This document shows, piece after piece, positions 1-5,252 of a stretch of DNA of 5,981 bases. Where the stretch lies: NCBI GenBank assembly GCA_030613835.1, contig JAUWLH010000097.1, positions 1 to 5,981 of the forward strand, in the 5' to 3' direction. The DNA comes from Candidatus Bathyarchaeota archaeon. Lineage in GTDB: Archaea; Thermoproteota; Bathyarchaeia; TCS64. Below the pieces are notes generated by a model. The model did no database searches. It was not told the origin of the DNA and saw only the letters and a program-made list of their open reading frames with translations. Every line of letters starts with the position of its first letter. Positions within the stretch are counted from its first letter, which is position 1. The position numbers and the translations under genes were made by a program.

Positions 1-239
1 AACCCAGCGTTGACACTGCTCCTCCAATCAGATAGCTTGATTCCCACCTCATCAAAATCCAGCATGGTGGCGATTATTGCTATAAGCGGGATGATGGTCA
101 TCAACCCACCAGTGAAGAAGCTACCCCCCAGGGCCCTGATCTCCCAGCGTGTGAGAGCCCTGACCCCAGGAAGCAGCATTGGGGGCAACATGAAAGCCGA
201 GAAGACCACCGATGCCTCAAGGACGGACTTGCCCTTCAT
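1..239 (-). CDS. Membrane protein, N-terminal part, cut by left edge (possibly CPBP-like)
   Basis: Read on the minus strand, an open frame starts with ATG at 239 and runs 79 codons to the edge without a stop. The protein begins MKGKSVLEAS and has two hydrophobic segments, about residues 7-26 and 45-64, joined by a short basic/polar loop (around VRALTRWEIRAL). After the second segment comes DFDEVGIKLSDWRSSVNAG. Two membrane helices followed by a short 'G(I/L)..-WR' stretch and a glycine leading into further helices resembles the start of CPBP (Abi/CAAX-protease-like) membrane proteins, but the conserved glutamate motifs of that family would lie outside the window, so the family is a guess. The start is supported by an upstream in-frame TAA and a TATA-like box 26-27 bases away. 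It diverges from the gene at 302. A plus-strand frame over the same bases is judged a shadow. Confidence 0.7.
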   Translation of the reverse strand, partial: MKGKSVLEASVVFSAFMLPPMLLPGVRALTRWEIRALGGSFFTGGLMTIIPLIAIIATMLDFDEVGIKLSDWRSSVNAG

Positions 240-261
240 ACAGGAAGCATTGCTGGGTGTG

Positions 262-269
262 CTTAAAAA
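262..269 (-). promoter_or_regulatory. TATA-like box of the left-edge membrane protein
   Basis: On the minus strand this reads TTTTTAAG, centred about 26.5 bases before the ATG at 239. Archaeal TATA boxes lie roughly 25-27 bases before the transcription start, so the mRNA would start at or next to the ATG (leaderless). It lies beside the box of the divergent gene, so the two promoters probably compete or share factors. Confidence 0.5.
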
Positions 270-270
270 C

Positions 271-278
271 CCTTAAAC
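271..278 (+). promoter_or_regulatory. TATA-like box of the ATC-hydrolase-like gene
   Basis: CCTTAAAC is centred about 27 bases before the ATG at 302. It is in an otherwise GC-rich gap of 62 bases between two divergent genes. The spacing predicts a leaderless transcript, and no Shine-Dalgarno sequence is seen directly before the ATG, which fits. Confidence 0.45.
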
Positions 279-301
279 AACGCCACATGGGTTGAACCAG
301 T

Positions 302-772
302 ATGTTCGACGGCGTCAGGAGGGCCTACATGCTCCAGATCATCTACGTGATGAACGCTATCGAGGAGCTTGGCTCGGACAAGGCACTGGAGCTCCTGGAA
401 AAGTCCAGCGAGCGCCAGGGCGTCATCGTGGCGAGGCAGATGAAGAGGACGCTGCCCGAGGGCATGACCAGCATCGAGATAGGCGCCGAGGTCTACAGGC
501 GCTTCATGTCTGATACAGGTGCTGAGATAAGCGTACACAAGCAGGACGAGAAGAGCGTCACCTTCGTCATCAACAGATGTCCCTTCTTCGAGGCTTTCCT
601 CGATGTTGGTGTGGACTGCGGAATGTTCCTCAACGGGCTGTGCACCCATCTGACACTGCCAAGCATACAGGCGACCCTCAACCAGTTCGACCCTAGGCTC
701 AAGGTAGAGCCCGTTTTGACCCGCGAGGCGGCAGAGGACCTGTGTCTTGAACGGGTCTACATCTCTGAGTAA
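302..772 (+). CDS. L-2-amino-thiazoline-4-carboxylate hydrolase-like protein
   Basis: A protein of 156 residues. The N-terminal half (about 1-75) is mostly predicted helix; the C-terminal half has a motif NRCPFFEAF (Cys93) followed by Cys106, Cys114, His116 and, near the end, Cys148 in EDLCLERVYI. A 'CP' step, a later Cys-x-His region, a helix before 'P(R/K)LK.EP', and a final Cys near an acidic residue match my memory of the ATC hydrolase domain (Pfam ATC_hydrolase) and its small archaeal relatives; V4R-type domains also carry such cysteines and are the main alternative. Members with known activity open a thiazoline ring on the way to cysteine, but many relatives are uncharacterised, so the substrate here is unknown. 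No signal peptide or membrane segment is visible, so it is probably cytoplasmic. The flavoprotein gene follows after 32 bases on the same strand, suggesting shared expression or function. The assignment is by pattern only. Confidence 0.85.
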   Translation: MFDGVRRAYMLQIIYVMNAIEELGSDKALELLEKSSERQGVIVARQMKRTLPEGMTSIEIGAEVYRRFMSDTGAEISVHKQDEKSVTFVINRCPFFEAFLDVGVDCGMFLNGLCTHLTLPSIQATLNQFDPRLKVEPVLTREAAEDLCLERVYISE

Positions 773-774
773 TC

Positions 775-781
775 GTTTTTA
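775..781 (+). promoter_or_regulatory. TATA-like box / T-tract between the ATC-hydrolase-like gene and the flavoprotein
   Basis: GTTTTTA is centred 27 bases before the ATG at 805, the same spacing as for several other genes here, so the flavoprotein gene may have its own leaderless promoter. The five consecutive T's begin 4 bases after the stop codon at 772 and could also act as an archaeal U-tract terminator for the upstream gene. Both readings are inference. Confidence 0.35.
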
Positions 782-797
782 GGTGATCAGCGTCACC
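782..797 (+). promoter_or_regulatory. Short inverted repeat overlapping a Shine-Dalgarno-like sequence before the flavoprotein
   Basis: GGTGA (782-786) and TCACC (793-797) are perfect 5-base arms around a 6-base spacer. The left arm is part of AGGTGATC (781-788), which is complementary to the usual 3' end of archaeal 16S rRNA but lies 16 bases before the ATG at 805, too far for a normal ribosome binding site. The repeat also falls between the TATA-like box and the predicted transcription start, a position often used by archaeal repressors. It may therefore be an operator in DNA, a ribosome-site-hiding hairpin in a read-through mRNA, or chance. Confidence 0.3.
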
Positions 798-804
798 TTA
801 CTCC

Positions 805-2412
805 ATGGTTATTCACGTTCAATCGGATCTTCTTATCATTGGGACGGGAGGCGCGGGGCTAAGGGCCGCCATCGAGGCCGAGTCCATGGGCGCTAAGGTT
901 GTGCTCGTCTCAAAGGCACCCGCAGGGTACAATAACACCACAATAGTTGCAGGTAGCGGCTACCTGGCCGCTTTAGGTGGCATGACTGTCGATGAGCACA
1001 GGGACCACACTTTCACGGCCGGGAAGATGGTTAACGACCCCGAGCTGGTCGAGACGCTGGTCCAAGAGGGGGGCGAGAGGGTTCTTGAGCTATCCAAGTA
1101 CGGCTGTGTCGTCAACGAGCACTTCGGCGGCATCAACGTCGGCGCGCCCGGCACCGTTCTAGGTCAGGGTATCACGCTGCCCCAGGTCAAGTACCTGAAG
1201 GACAAGGGCGTAGCGTTCGTCGAGAACGTGATAGTCACCAAGCTCATCAAGGACGATGATCGAGTCGTAGGCGCTGTGGGGTACAGCAGCAAGGACATGG
1301 ACGTGGTCCTGTTCCAGTTCAAGGCAGTGCTACTGGCATCCGGCGGGGCAGGGGCGCTCTTCAAGCGAACCGACTGCCCATTGAAGACCACCGGGGACGG
1401 ATACAGTCTAGCCTTCCACGCCGGCGCGAGGCTCAGGGACATGGAGTTCTGCCAGTTCTTCCCCCTGGCTCTAGCCGAGCCGGACGCCCCCCCGTTGCTG
1501 GTTGATGGACCGGTCGTGTGGGAGGGCAAGATCATCAACGTCCTGGGCGAGGACATACCCGCAAAGCACAACGTTACCGAGAGGCCGTACATCGCCAAGA
1601 GCAGGGACACCCTGTCGAGGGCCATGATGATAGAGGTCCACGAGGGAAACGGCGTCGAGGGAGCAGTCCTGCTTGACGCAAGAGATGTGATCCTCAACGC
1701 GGAGCCAGACCAGTTTCTCGGTATGGCTAGCCTCGACTATTACAAGGAAAAACTGAGGGCACATGAGAGGCCCTTCAGGATCGCCCCCATCAGTCACTTC
1801 ACCATGGGCGGCGTCGTCGCGAACAGTGACGGTGAGACCGCTGTGGAGGGTCTCTTCGTGGCAGGGGAGGTCATGGGTGGCATCCACGGAGCCAACAGGC
1901 ACGGCGGCAACGCGCTGACTGATGTAACCGTCTTCGGTAGGCGGGCGGCTAGGAAAGCCCTAGAATACTGTGCTGACAGGGAGCTCGTGGACATCGATGA
2001 GATGTCCTCTGACGAGGTCGAACGCATCGAGAAACGATCAAAAAGGGAGACGGGTTTCACTCCCGCGGCCATCATGAATCGCCTCAGGGAGAACATGTGG
2101 GAGAACGCTGGCATCCTGAGGGACGCCGATATGCTGGTTGCGGCGTACGAGAATCTGTCGGAGCTCAGGGACTCGTCAAGGCTGCTACTGGCCCTGCATG
2201 GGAGGCAGCTGCTGGCAGCCCTTGAGCTTGAGATGGCGTTGGATGCATCCGAGTTCATCATCAGGGCCGCCATGGAGCGTAAGGAGAGCAGGGGGGCACA
2301 CTTCAGGCTTGACTATCCCGAGGAGCGGGAGGAGTGGCTGAAGACCATAATCCTCAGCAAGCAAAACAAGGCAATCAAGGTGACACACGTAAAAATTGGT
2401 GAGGCATATTGA
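805..2412 (+). CDS. FAD-dependent oxidoreductase, succinate dehydrogenase/fumarate reductase flavoprotein class
   Basis: A 535-residue flavoprotein. The N-terminal Rossmann motif is DLLIIGTGGAGLRAAIEA (GxGxxG at 13-18), with the FAD-domain strand ending at LLASGGAG (177-184). The capping domain and second FAD motif give HFTMGGVV (331-338), VEGLFVAGEVMGGIHGANR and GGNALTDVTVFGR (348-379). The C-terminal helical domain (about 418-512) ends with the class signature ESRGAHFRLDYP. Family catalytic residues seen are Arg267 (SRDTLSRA), His331 and Arg365. Three usual features are missing: the His that carries covalent FAD (the region is NNTTIVAGSG), the His of 'QFHP' (here QFFP, Phe219), and the 'TEG.RGEGG' substrate loop (here VDGPVVWEG). 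FAD is probably bound non-covalently and the substrate may not be succinate or fumarate. No iron-sulfur or membrane subunit is nearby. Alternatives are a TfrA-like (thiol:fumarate reductase) subunit or another alpha/beta desaturation or reduction enzyme. The AlkD gene overlaps its stop codon. Confidence 0.95.
   Translation: MVIHVQSDLLIIGTGGAGLRAAIEAESMGAKVVLVSKAPAGYNNTTIVAGSGYLAALGGMTVDEHRDHTFTAGKMVNDPELVETLVQEGGERVLELSKYGCVVNEHFGGINVGAPGTVLGQGITLPQVKYLKDKGVAFVENVIVTKLIKDDDRVVGAVGYSSKDMDVVLFQFKAVLLASGGAGALFKRTDCPLKTTGDGYSLAFHAGARLRDMEFCQFFPLALAEPDAPPLLVDGPVVWEGKIINVLGEDIPAKHNVTERPYIAKSRDTLSRAMMIEVHEGNGVEGAVLLDARDVILNAEPDQFLGMASLDYYKEKLRAHERPFRIAPISHFTMGGVVANSDGETAVEGLFVAGEVMGGIHGANRHGGNALTDVTVFGRRAARKALEYCADRELVDIDEMSSDEVERIEKRSKRETGFTPAAIMNRLRENMWENAGILRDADMLVAAYENLSELRDSSRLLLALHGRQLLAALELEMALDASEFIIRAAMERKESRGAHFRLDYPEEREEWLKTIILSKQNKAIKVTHVKIGEAY
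2398..2404 (+). promoter_or_regulatory. Ribosome binding site deciding the TTG start of the AlkD-like gene
   Basis: GGTGAGG, complementary to the 16S rRNA 3' end over GGTGA, is at 2398-2402 and ends 6 bases before the TTG at 2409. It lies inside the last codons of the flavoprotein. Its good spacing supports the rare TTG start; the next in-frame ATG (codon 39) would remove the first helices of the domain. Confidence 0.65.
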
Positions 2413-3107
2413 GCGAGCTCGCCCGCAGGGTAACCGCTGACGTGGAGGCCATCAGGAACCCCAAGAGGGAAGCAGACCACAGGCGCTACTTCAGGGAAGA
2501 GATCAAGACTTATGGGCTCGCCATGCCGGATGTCAAGGATATCGCCGCCAAGTACTACAAGGAGCTAAAGGGTGACCTGTCGGGAGCCATGGGTCTCACA
2601 GAGGAGCTTCTGCGGACAAGGAACCTGACGTTGTCCGATGTAGGAATCCACATGCTAAGGCGGTTCAAGCGCCACATCAAAGGAGCCCACTTCCCGAGGC
2701 TCGATGGCTGGGTTGATTTCCTCACGAACTGGGCGAACACCGATAACCTGTGCTGCGGGGTGATAGCTCTGGCAGTCAAGGACGACCCGAGTCACATCGA
2801 ATCACTTGTAGAGTGGACAGGATCAGGGAACAGGTGGAGGAGACGCGCCGCCGCCGTTAGCCTAGTCCCCCTCGTTAGGAAGGGGGACATGCTCGATGCC
2901 TCCTTCAGGGTAGCCGACAGGCTCATGACTGATGGCGACGATATGGTGCGGAAGGGCGTTGGCTGGATGCTCAAGGAGGCCAGCAAGGTGCACCCCCAGG
3001 AGATCCACGATTACCTGGTCAAGTGGAAGCCGGATGCACCCGCGTTGACCCTAAGGTATGCCTCTGAGAAGCTCCCCAAGGAGCTCAAAGTCTACAAGTC
3101 CCGTTAA
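2409..3107 (+). CDS. AlkD-like DNA alkylation repair protein (HEAT-like repeats)
   Basis: A 232-residue all-helical protein, about the length of bacterial AlkD (DNA 3-methyladenine/7-methylguanine glycosylase). Residues known from Bacillus cereus AlkD have clear counterparts: Trp108 and Asp112 in NWANTD (the W-x3-D pair that holds and attacks the damaged nucleotide), Arg145/Arg146 in NRWRRRAA, and Trp186 in VRKGVGWMLKEASK. The expected activity is excision of positively charged alkylated bases without base flipping. The final stretch ALTLRYASEKL is also typical of the family. The start is TTG at 2409, overlapping the flavoprotein stop as TTGA, with a good ribosome site 6 bases upstream; this is a classic sign of translational coupling. 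The name alkD is used for bacterial members, so I leave the symbol empty. It converges on the DRG gene with a 26-base gap. Confidence 0.93.
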   Translation: MSELARRVTADVEAIRNPKREADHRRYFREEIKTYGLAMPDVKDIAAKYYKELKGDLSGAMGLTEELLRTRNLTLSDVGIHMLRRFKRHIKGAHFPRLDGWVDFLTNWANTDNLCCGVIALAVKDDPSHIESLVEWTGSGNRWRRRAAAVSLVPLVRKGDMLDASFRVADRLMTDGDDMVRKGVGWMLKEASKVHPQEIHDYLVKWKPDAPALTLRYASEKLPKELKVYKSR

Positions 3108-3133
3108 AACATTTGAAGCGGCCAGTTTATTGG

Positions 3134-4231
3134 TTAGGCGTAGAACGTGAGTATATCCTCGTCCATCGGGACGTGTTTCGCCTTTACCTTCTGTCCGCCG
3201 AATTTTACGCTCTTGCCCCATATACGCGAGTACCGGAGCCTCTTCCTGAGGTCGCCGTGAACCATCTTTGCGATATCACCCACAGTTGACCCATCCCTGA
3301 CGATCATGGGCTCCTCCATATCGGCCTTCTCCCCTCTGGGCTTCATGTAGATGCGTATGAGGTTCAGGTGCTCGAATATCTCCCTCTTTAGCCGTTCAAG
3401 GTTCACGTCGTTGTCCGCGCTGATGGGTATAACGTAGTGGTCTAGCGACTCCTCCAGCTCCTCAACGTATTCCCTGTCAACCATATCGATCTTGTTGAGC
3501 ACCGTGAGAGTCGGGGTGTAGACAGTGTTCTTCAGAAGCGAGTCCACGAACTGGTCATATGACACGTCCTCCTTGATGACCACCCTACTATTGTGATACC
3601 TATACTCCCTGAGGATATCCTTGATGCCCTCATGCTCCATCTTGGTCATACCTACCATATCCGTGATGAAGATACCCCCCGAGGCGCGCTTCTCGATGAT
3701 GATATTTGGCGGGTCCTCATCGGGCCGCAGACCGATAGCCCTGATCTCATCAAGCAGCATGCCCCTCATCTTGGGGTTGAACACGTCGATGAGGACTAGG
3801 ATTAGGTCCGCTGACCTGGTGGCCGATAGGATTCTCTTCCCGAGTCCCCTCCCCCTACTGGCCCCCTTGATGATGCCCGGAATGTCCAGGATCTGGATGT
3901 TCGCCCCCCCGTACTTGAGGATGCCTGGGATGACGGTCAACGTAGTGAAATCATATGCACCGACCTTGCTGTTGCTGTTTGTGAGGTGATTGAGCAAAGT
4001 GGACTTGCCCACGCTGGGCAGCCCCAGCAGAACCACGGTGGAGTCGCCGTCCTTCCTGATGGTATAGCCGTCGCCCCTCTGTCCTTGGCCCCTGGTGATC
4101 CTGTCCTGCTCCTGCTGCCTGAGCTTGGCTATCCTAGCCCTGAGTACACCAAGGTGGCGGTTAGTGGCCTTGTTGACCTGTGTACGCGCCATCTCCTCTT
4201 CTATGGCCTTGATCCGCTCTAGGGCACTCAT
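3134..4231 (-). CDS. DRG-family (developmentally regulated GTP-binding protein-like) GTPase with TGS domain
   Basis: A 365-residue GTPase of the Obg/DRG group. The N-terminus MSALERIKAIEEEMARTQVN, then KATNRHLGVLRARIAKLR, is the basic helical hairpin characteristic of DRG proteins. GTPase motifs counted from the ATG at 4231: G1 GLPSVGKS (70-77), switch I around YDFTTLTV (93-100), G3 DIPG (116-119) followed by the Gly-rich switch GASRGRGLGKR, G4 NKID (246-249) and G5 SAD (271-273). The segment from about 165 to 235 fits the inserted small domain of DRGs. The C-terminal TGS domain spans about 293-365. DRGs associate with translating ribosomes; eukaryotic ones need DFRP partner proteins, none of which is seen here. 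An in-frame GTG at 4243 would add four residues, but family alignment and the TATA box at 4257-4263 favour ATG 4231. It is probably monocistronic and divergent from the metallo-beta-lactamase-fold gene. Confidence 0.97.
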   Translation of the reverse strand: MSALERIKAIEEEMARTQVNKATNRHLGVLRARIAKLRQQEQDRITRGQGQRGDGYTIRKDGDSTVVLLGLPSVGKSTLLNHLTNSNSKVGAYDFTTLTVIPGILKYGGANIQILDIPGIIKGASRGRGLGKRILSATRSADLILVLIDVFNPKMRGMLLDEIRAIGLRPDEDPPNIIIEKRASGGIFITDMVGMTKMEHEGIKDILREYRYHNSRVVIKEDVSYDQFVDSLLKNTVYTPTLTVLNKIDMVDREYVEELEESLDHYVIPISADNDVNLERLKREIFEHLNLIRIYMKPRGEKADMEEPMIVRDGSTVGDIAKMVHGDLRKRLRYSRIWGKSVKFGGQKVKAKHVPMDEDILTFYA

Positions 4232-4256
4232 TGCAGTTAGCACACATAGTCTCCAG

Positions 4257-4263
4257 TATAAAA
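4257..4263 (-). promoter_or_regulatory. TATA-like box of the DRG GTPase gene
   Basis: On the minus strand it reads TTTTATA, centred 29 bases before ATG 4231 but only 17 before the alternative GTG at 4243. This spacing predicts a start of transcription at or just before 4231 and so decides between the two start codons. Confidence 0.6.
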
Positions 4264-4290
4264 CGTTCCCATTTTGGTGAACCTTAAAAT

Positions 4291-4298
4291 CTTATAAT
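4291..4298 (+). promoter_or_regulatory. TATA-like box of the metallo-beta-lactamase-fold gene
   Basis: CTTATAAT is centred about 34 bases before the ATG at 4329. It predicts transcription starting near 4321 with a leader of roughly 8 bases. GTGAT at 4321-4325 could pair weakly with 16S rRNA but is only 3 bases from the ATG. The A/T-rich AACCTTAAAAT just upstream is an alternative core element. Confidence 0.45.
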
Positions 4299-4310
4299 CG
4301 CGGAAATCGA

Positions 4311-4320
4311 TGATATATCA
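4311..4320 (+). promoter_or_regulatory. Perfect 10-base palindrome TGATATATCA in the hydrolase promoter
   Basis: TGATATATCA equals its own reverse complement and ends 8 bases before the ATG at 4329, between the TATA-like box and the predicted transcription start. A dimeric repressor bound here would block RNA polymerase. Ten-base A/T-rich palindromes do occur by chance, and its inner TATATA could also be a misplaced core element, so the operator role is only a suggestion. Confidence 0.25.
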
Positions 4321-4328
4321 GTGATTCT

Positions 4329-5156
4329 ATGAAGCTACACAAGGTTTCAAGCCGCGTTTACGCCAATTGGGACGGCGAGACAGGCGGAAACGTAGGGATA
4401 ATCGAGCTCAGCGACAGCGCCGTGGTGGTTGACGCCCAGTATCCAGGCTCTGCACGCAAGTTCAGGGCAGCCATACCCAAGTCGACCAGTAAACCGCTGA
4501 GCCACCTCCTCCTTACCCACATCCACGGAGACCACGTGTTCGGCAACATGGTGTTCAAGGACCTGGAGATAGTGAGCCACAGGAGGCTCTGGGAGAAGAT
4601 GGAGAAGGGCCTCAAGAAAGAGTGGGCCCCGGGCAACTTGGAGAAGATGCTCGAGACATACAGGACCGAAACTCCCGAGAGATGGTGGCTATTCGAGGGA
4701 CTGGAGATCACGCTCCCCACCATCACGTTCACCGATAAGTGGGAGATCGAGGACGTTGAGTTCATCAACCACGGCGGGCACAGCGACTGCAGCAGCACCG
4801 TCTACGTACCAGAGGATAGGACCCTGTTCGCGGGGGACCTACTCTTCGTGGGAAGGTTCCCATGGGCGGGGGACCCCACGGCGAACCCGGATAGGTGGAT
4901 TGAGGCGTTCCAGGCCATGCTCAAGATGGACATCGAGACCATCGTACCAGGCCACGGTCCCATCTGCGATCTGGACGAGGTGGAGCGGCAGCTGGCCTGG
5001 ATGAAAGAGGTCAGGTGGATAATGCAGGGGCTCATCCAGGACGGCGCAACGGAGGACGAGACAGCGTCCTATGATTACAGGGTCCTATACCCCACTGACC
5101 GCCCAGAGTGGCAGAAGAGGAGCTACGCCAGATGGTACAACGTCTGGAAACCCTGA
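4329..5156 (+). CDS. Metallo-beta-lactamase-fold hydrolase
   Basis: A 275-residue member of the metallo-beta-lactamase superfamily. All zinc-binding positions are present: HIHGDH (His64, His66, Asp68, His69), GGHSD (His151), FAGD (Asp170) and PGHG (His209). The N-terminus KLHKVSSRVYANW followed by TGGNVGIIELSDSAVVVDAQY is the usual first beta-sheet of the fold. Two metal ions and a hydrolytic reaction are therefore expected, but substrates in this superfamily vary widely (thioesters, lactones, cyclic nucleotides, beta-lactams, sulfur compounds) and cannot be read from motifs. There is no signal peptide or diiron/flavodoxin extension, so it is probably a cytoplasmic single-domain enzyme. Tryptophan is unusually frequent (13 residues), including the C-terminal YARWYNVWKP. 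The closest general look is the SoxH/quinoprotein-relay-like type of single-domain enzyme. It is alone on its strand, divergent from the DRG gene and convergent with the flavin-binding gene. Confidence 0.95.
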   Translation: MKLHKVSSRVYANWDGETGGNVGIIELSDSAVVVDAQYPGSARKFRAAIPKSTSKPLSHLLLTHIHGDHVFGNMVFKDLEIVSHRRLWEKMEKGLKKEWAPGNLEKMLETYRTETPERWWLFEGLEITLPTITFTDKWEIEDVEFINHGGHSDCSSTVYVPEDRTLFAGDLLFVGRFPWAGDPTANPDRWIEAFQAMLKMDIETIVPGHGPICDLDEVERQLAWMKEVRWIMQGLIQDGATEDETASYDYRVLYPTDRPEWQKRSYARWYNVWKP

Positions 5157-5173
5157 CTTTTGGGCTAATATTA

Positions 5174-5198
5174 AAGGGTGGAGTATTAACTACCCCTT
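5174..5198. repeat. Stem-loop 1 in the convergent gap (imperfect)
   Basis: Arms 5174-5184 and 5189-5198 pair over about nine positions, with one bulged T (5179) and one mismatch, around the loop ATTA. It begins 18 bases after the hydrolase stop and is followed on the plus strand by TTGTTTCGTC, a weak T-rich run, so it could help end or protect the hydrolase transcript. It shares the core AGTATTRACTA with stem-loop 2. Confidence 0.5.
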
Positions 5199-5229
5199 GT
5201 TTCGTCTCATCCTCACGTTATCCCCTTCA

Positions 5230-5249
5230 GGGATAGTATTGACTATCCC
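5230..5249. repeat. Stem-loop 2 in the convergent gap (perfect 8-base stem)
   Basis: GGGATAGT (5230-5237) and ACTATCCC (5242-5249) are perfect reverse complements around the 4-base loop ATTG. It starts 4 bases after the stop codon of the minus-strand flavin gene (5253), so it would form at the very 3' end of that mRNA. No strong T-run follows on either strand, so it is not a textbook terminator. Its central bases repeat those of stem-loop 1, 53 bases away. Confidence 0.65.
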
Positions 5250-5252
5250 CCC

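Noticed and set aside
10..276. Plus-strand 88-residue open frame
   Set aside because: It is opposite a minus-strand frame with two clean membrane helices, an upstream stop and a TATA-like box; the plus frame has no recognisable pattern and would run through both divergent promoter boxes.
263..649. Minus-strand 128-residue frame opposite the ATC-hydrolase-like gene
   Set aside because: Low-complexity His/Leu/Val-rich translation, a shadow of a well-formed gene on the other strand.
1164..1902. Minus-strand frames of 177 and 143 residues inside the flavoprotein
   Set aside because: They lie wholly within a gene with complete family motifs; translations are Ser/Pro-rich with no domain signal.
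3108..3133. Possible terminator between the convergent AlkD-like and DRG genes
   Set aside because: Only short T-rich bits (TTT, TTTATTGG) and no convincing stem; too weak to call.
3621..3989. Plus-strand 122-residue frame opposite the DRG gene
   Set aside because: Antisense shadow over the GTPase G1 to G3 region.
4232..4243. GTG start at 4243 for the DRG GTPase
   Set aside because: Family N-terminus begins at MSALERIK (4231), and the TATA box would be only 17 bases from the GTG.
5157..5160. T-run CTTTT just after the hydrolase stop as a terminator
   Set aside because: Four T's alone are too short to call, though archaeal termination can use U-tracts; the nearby stem-loop is reported instead.
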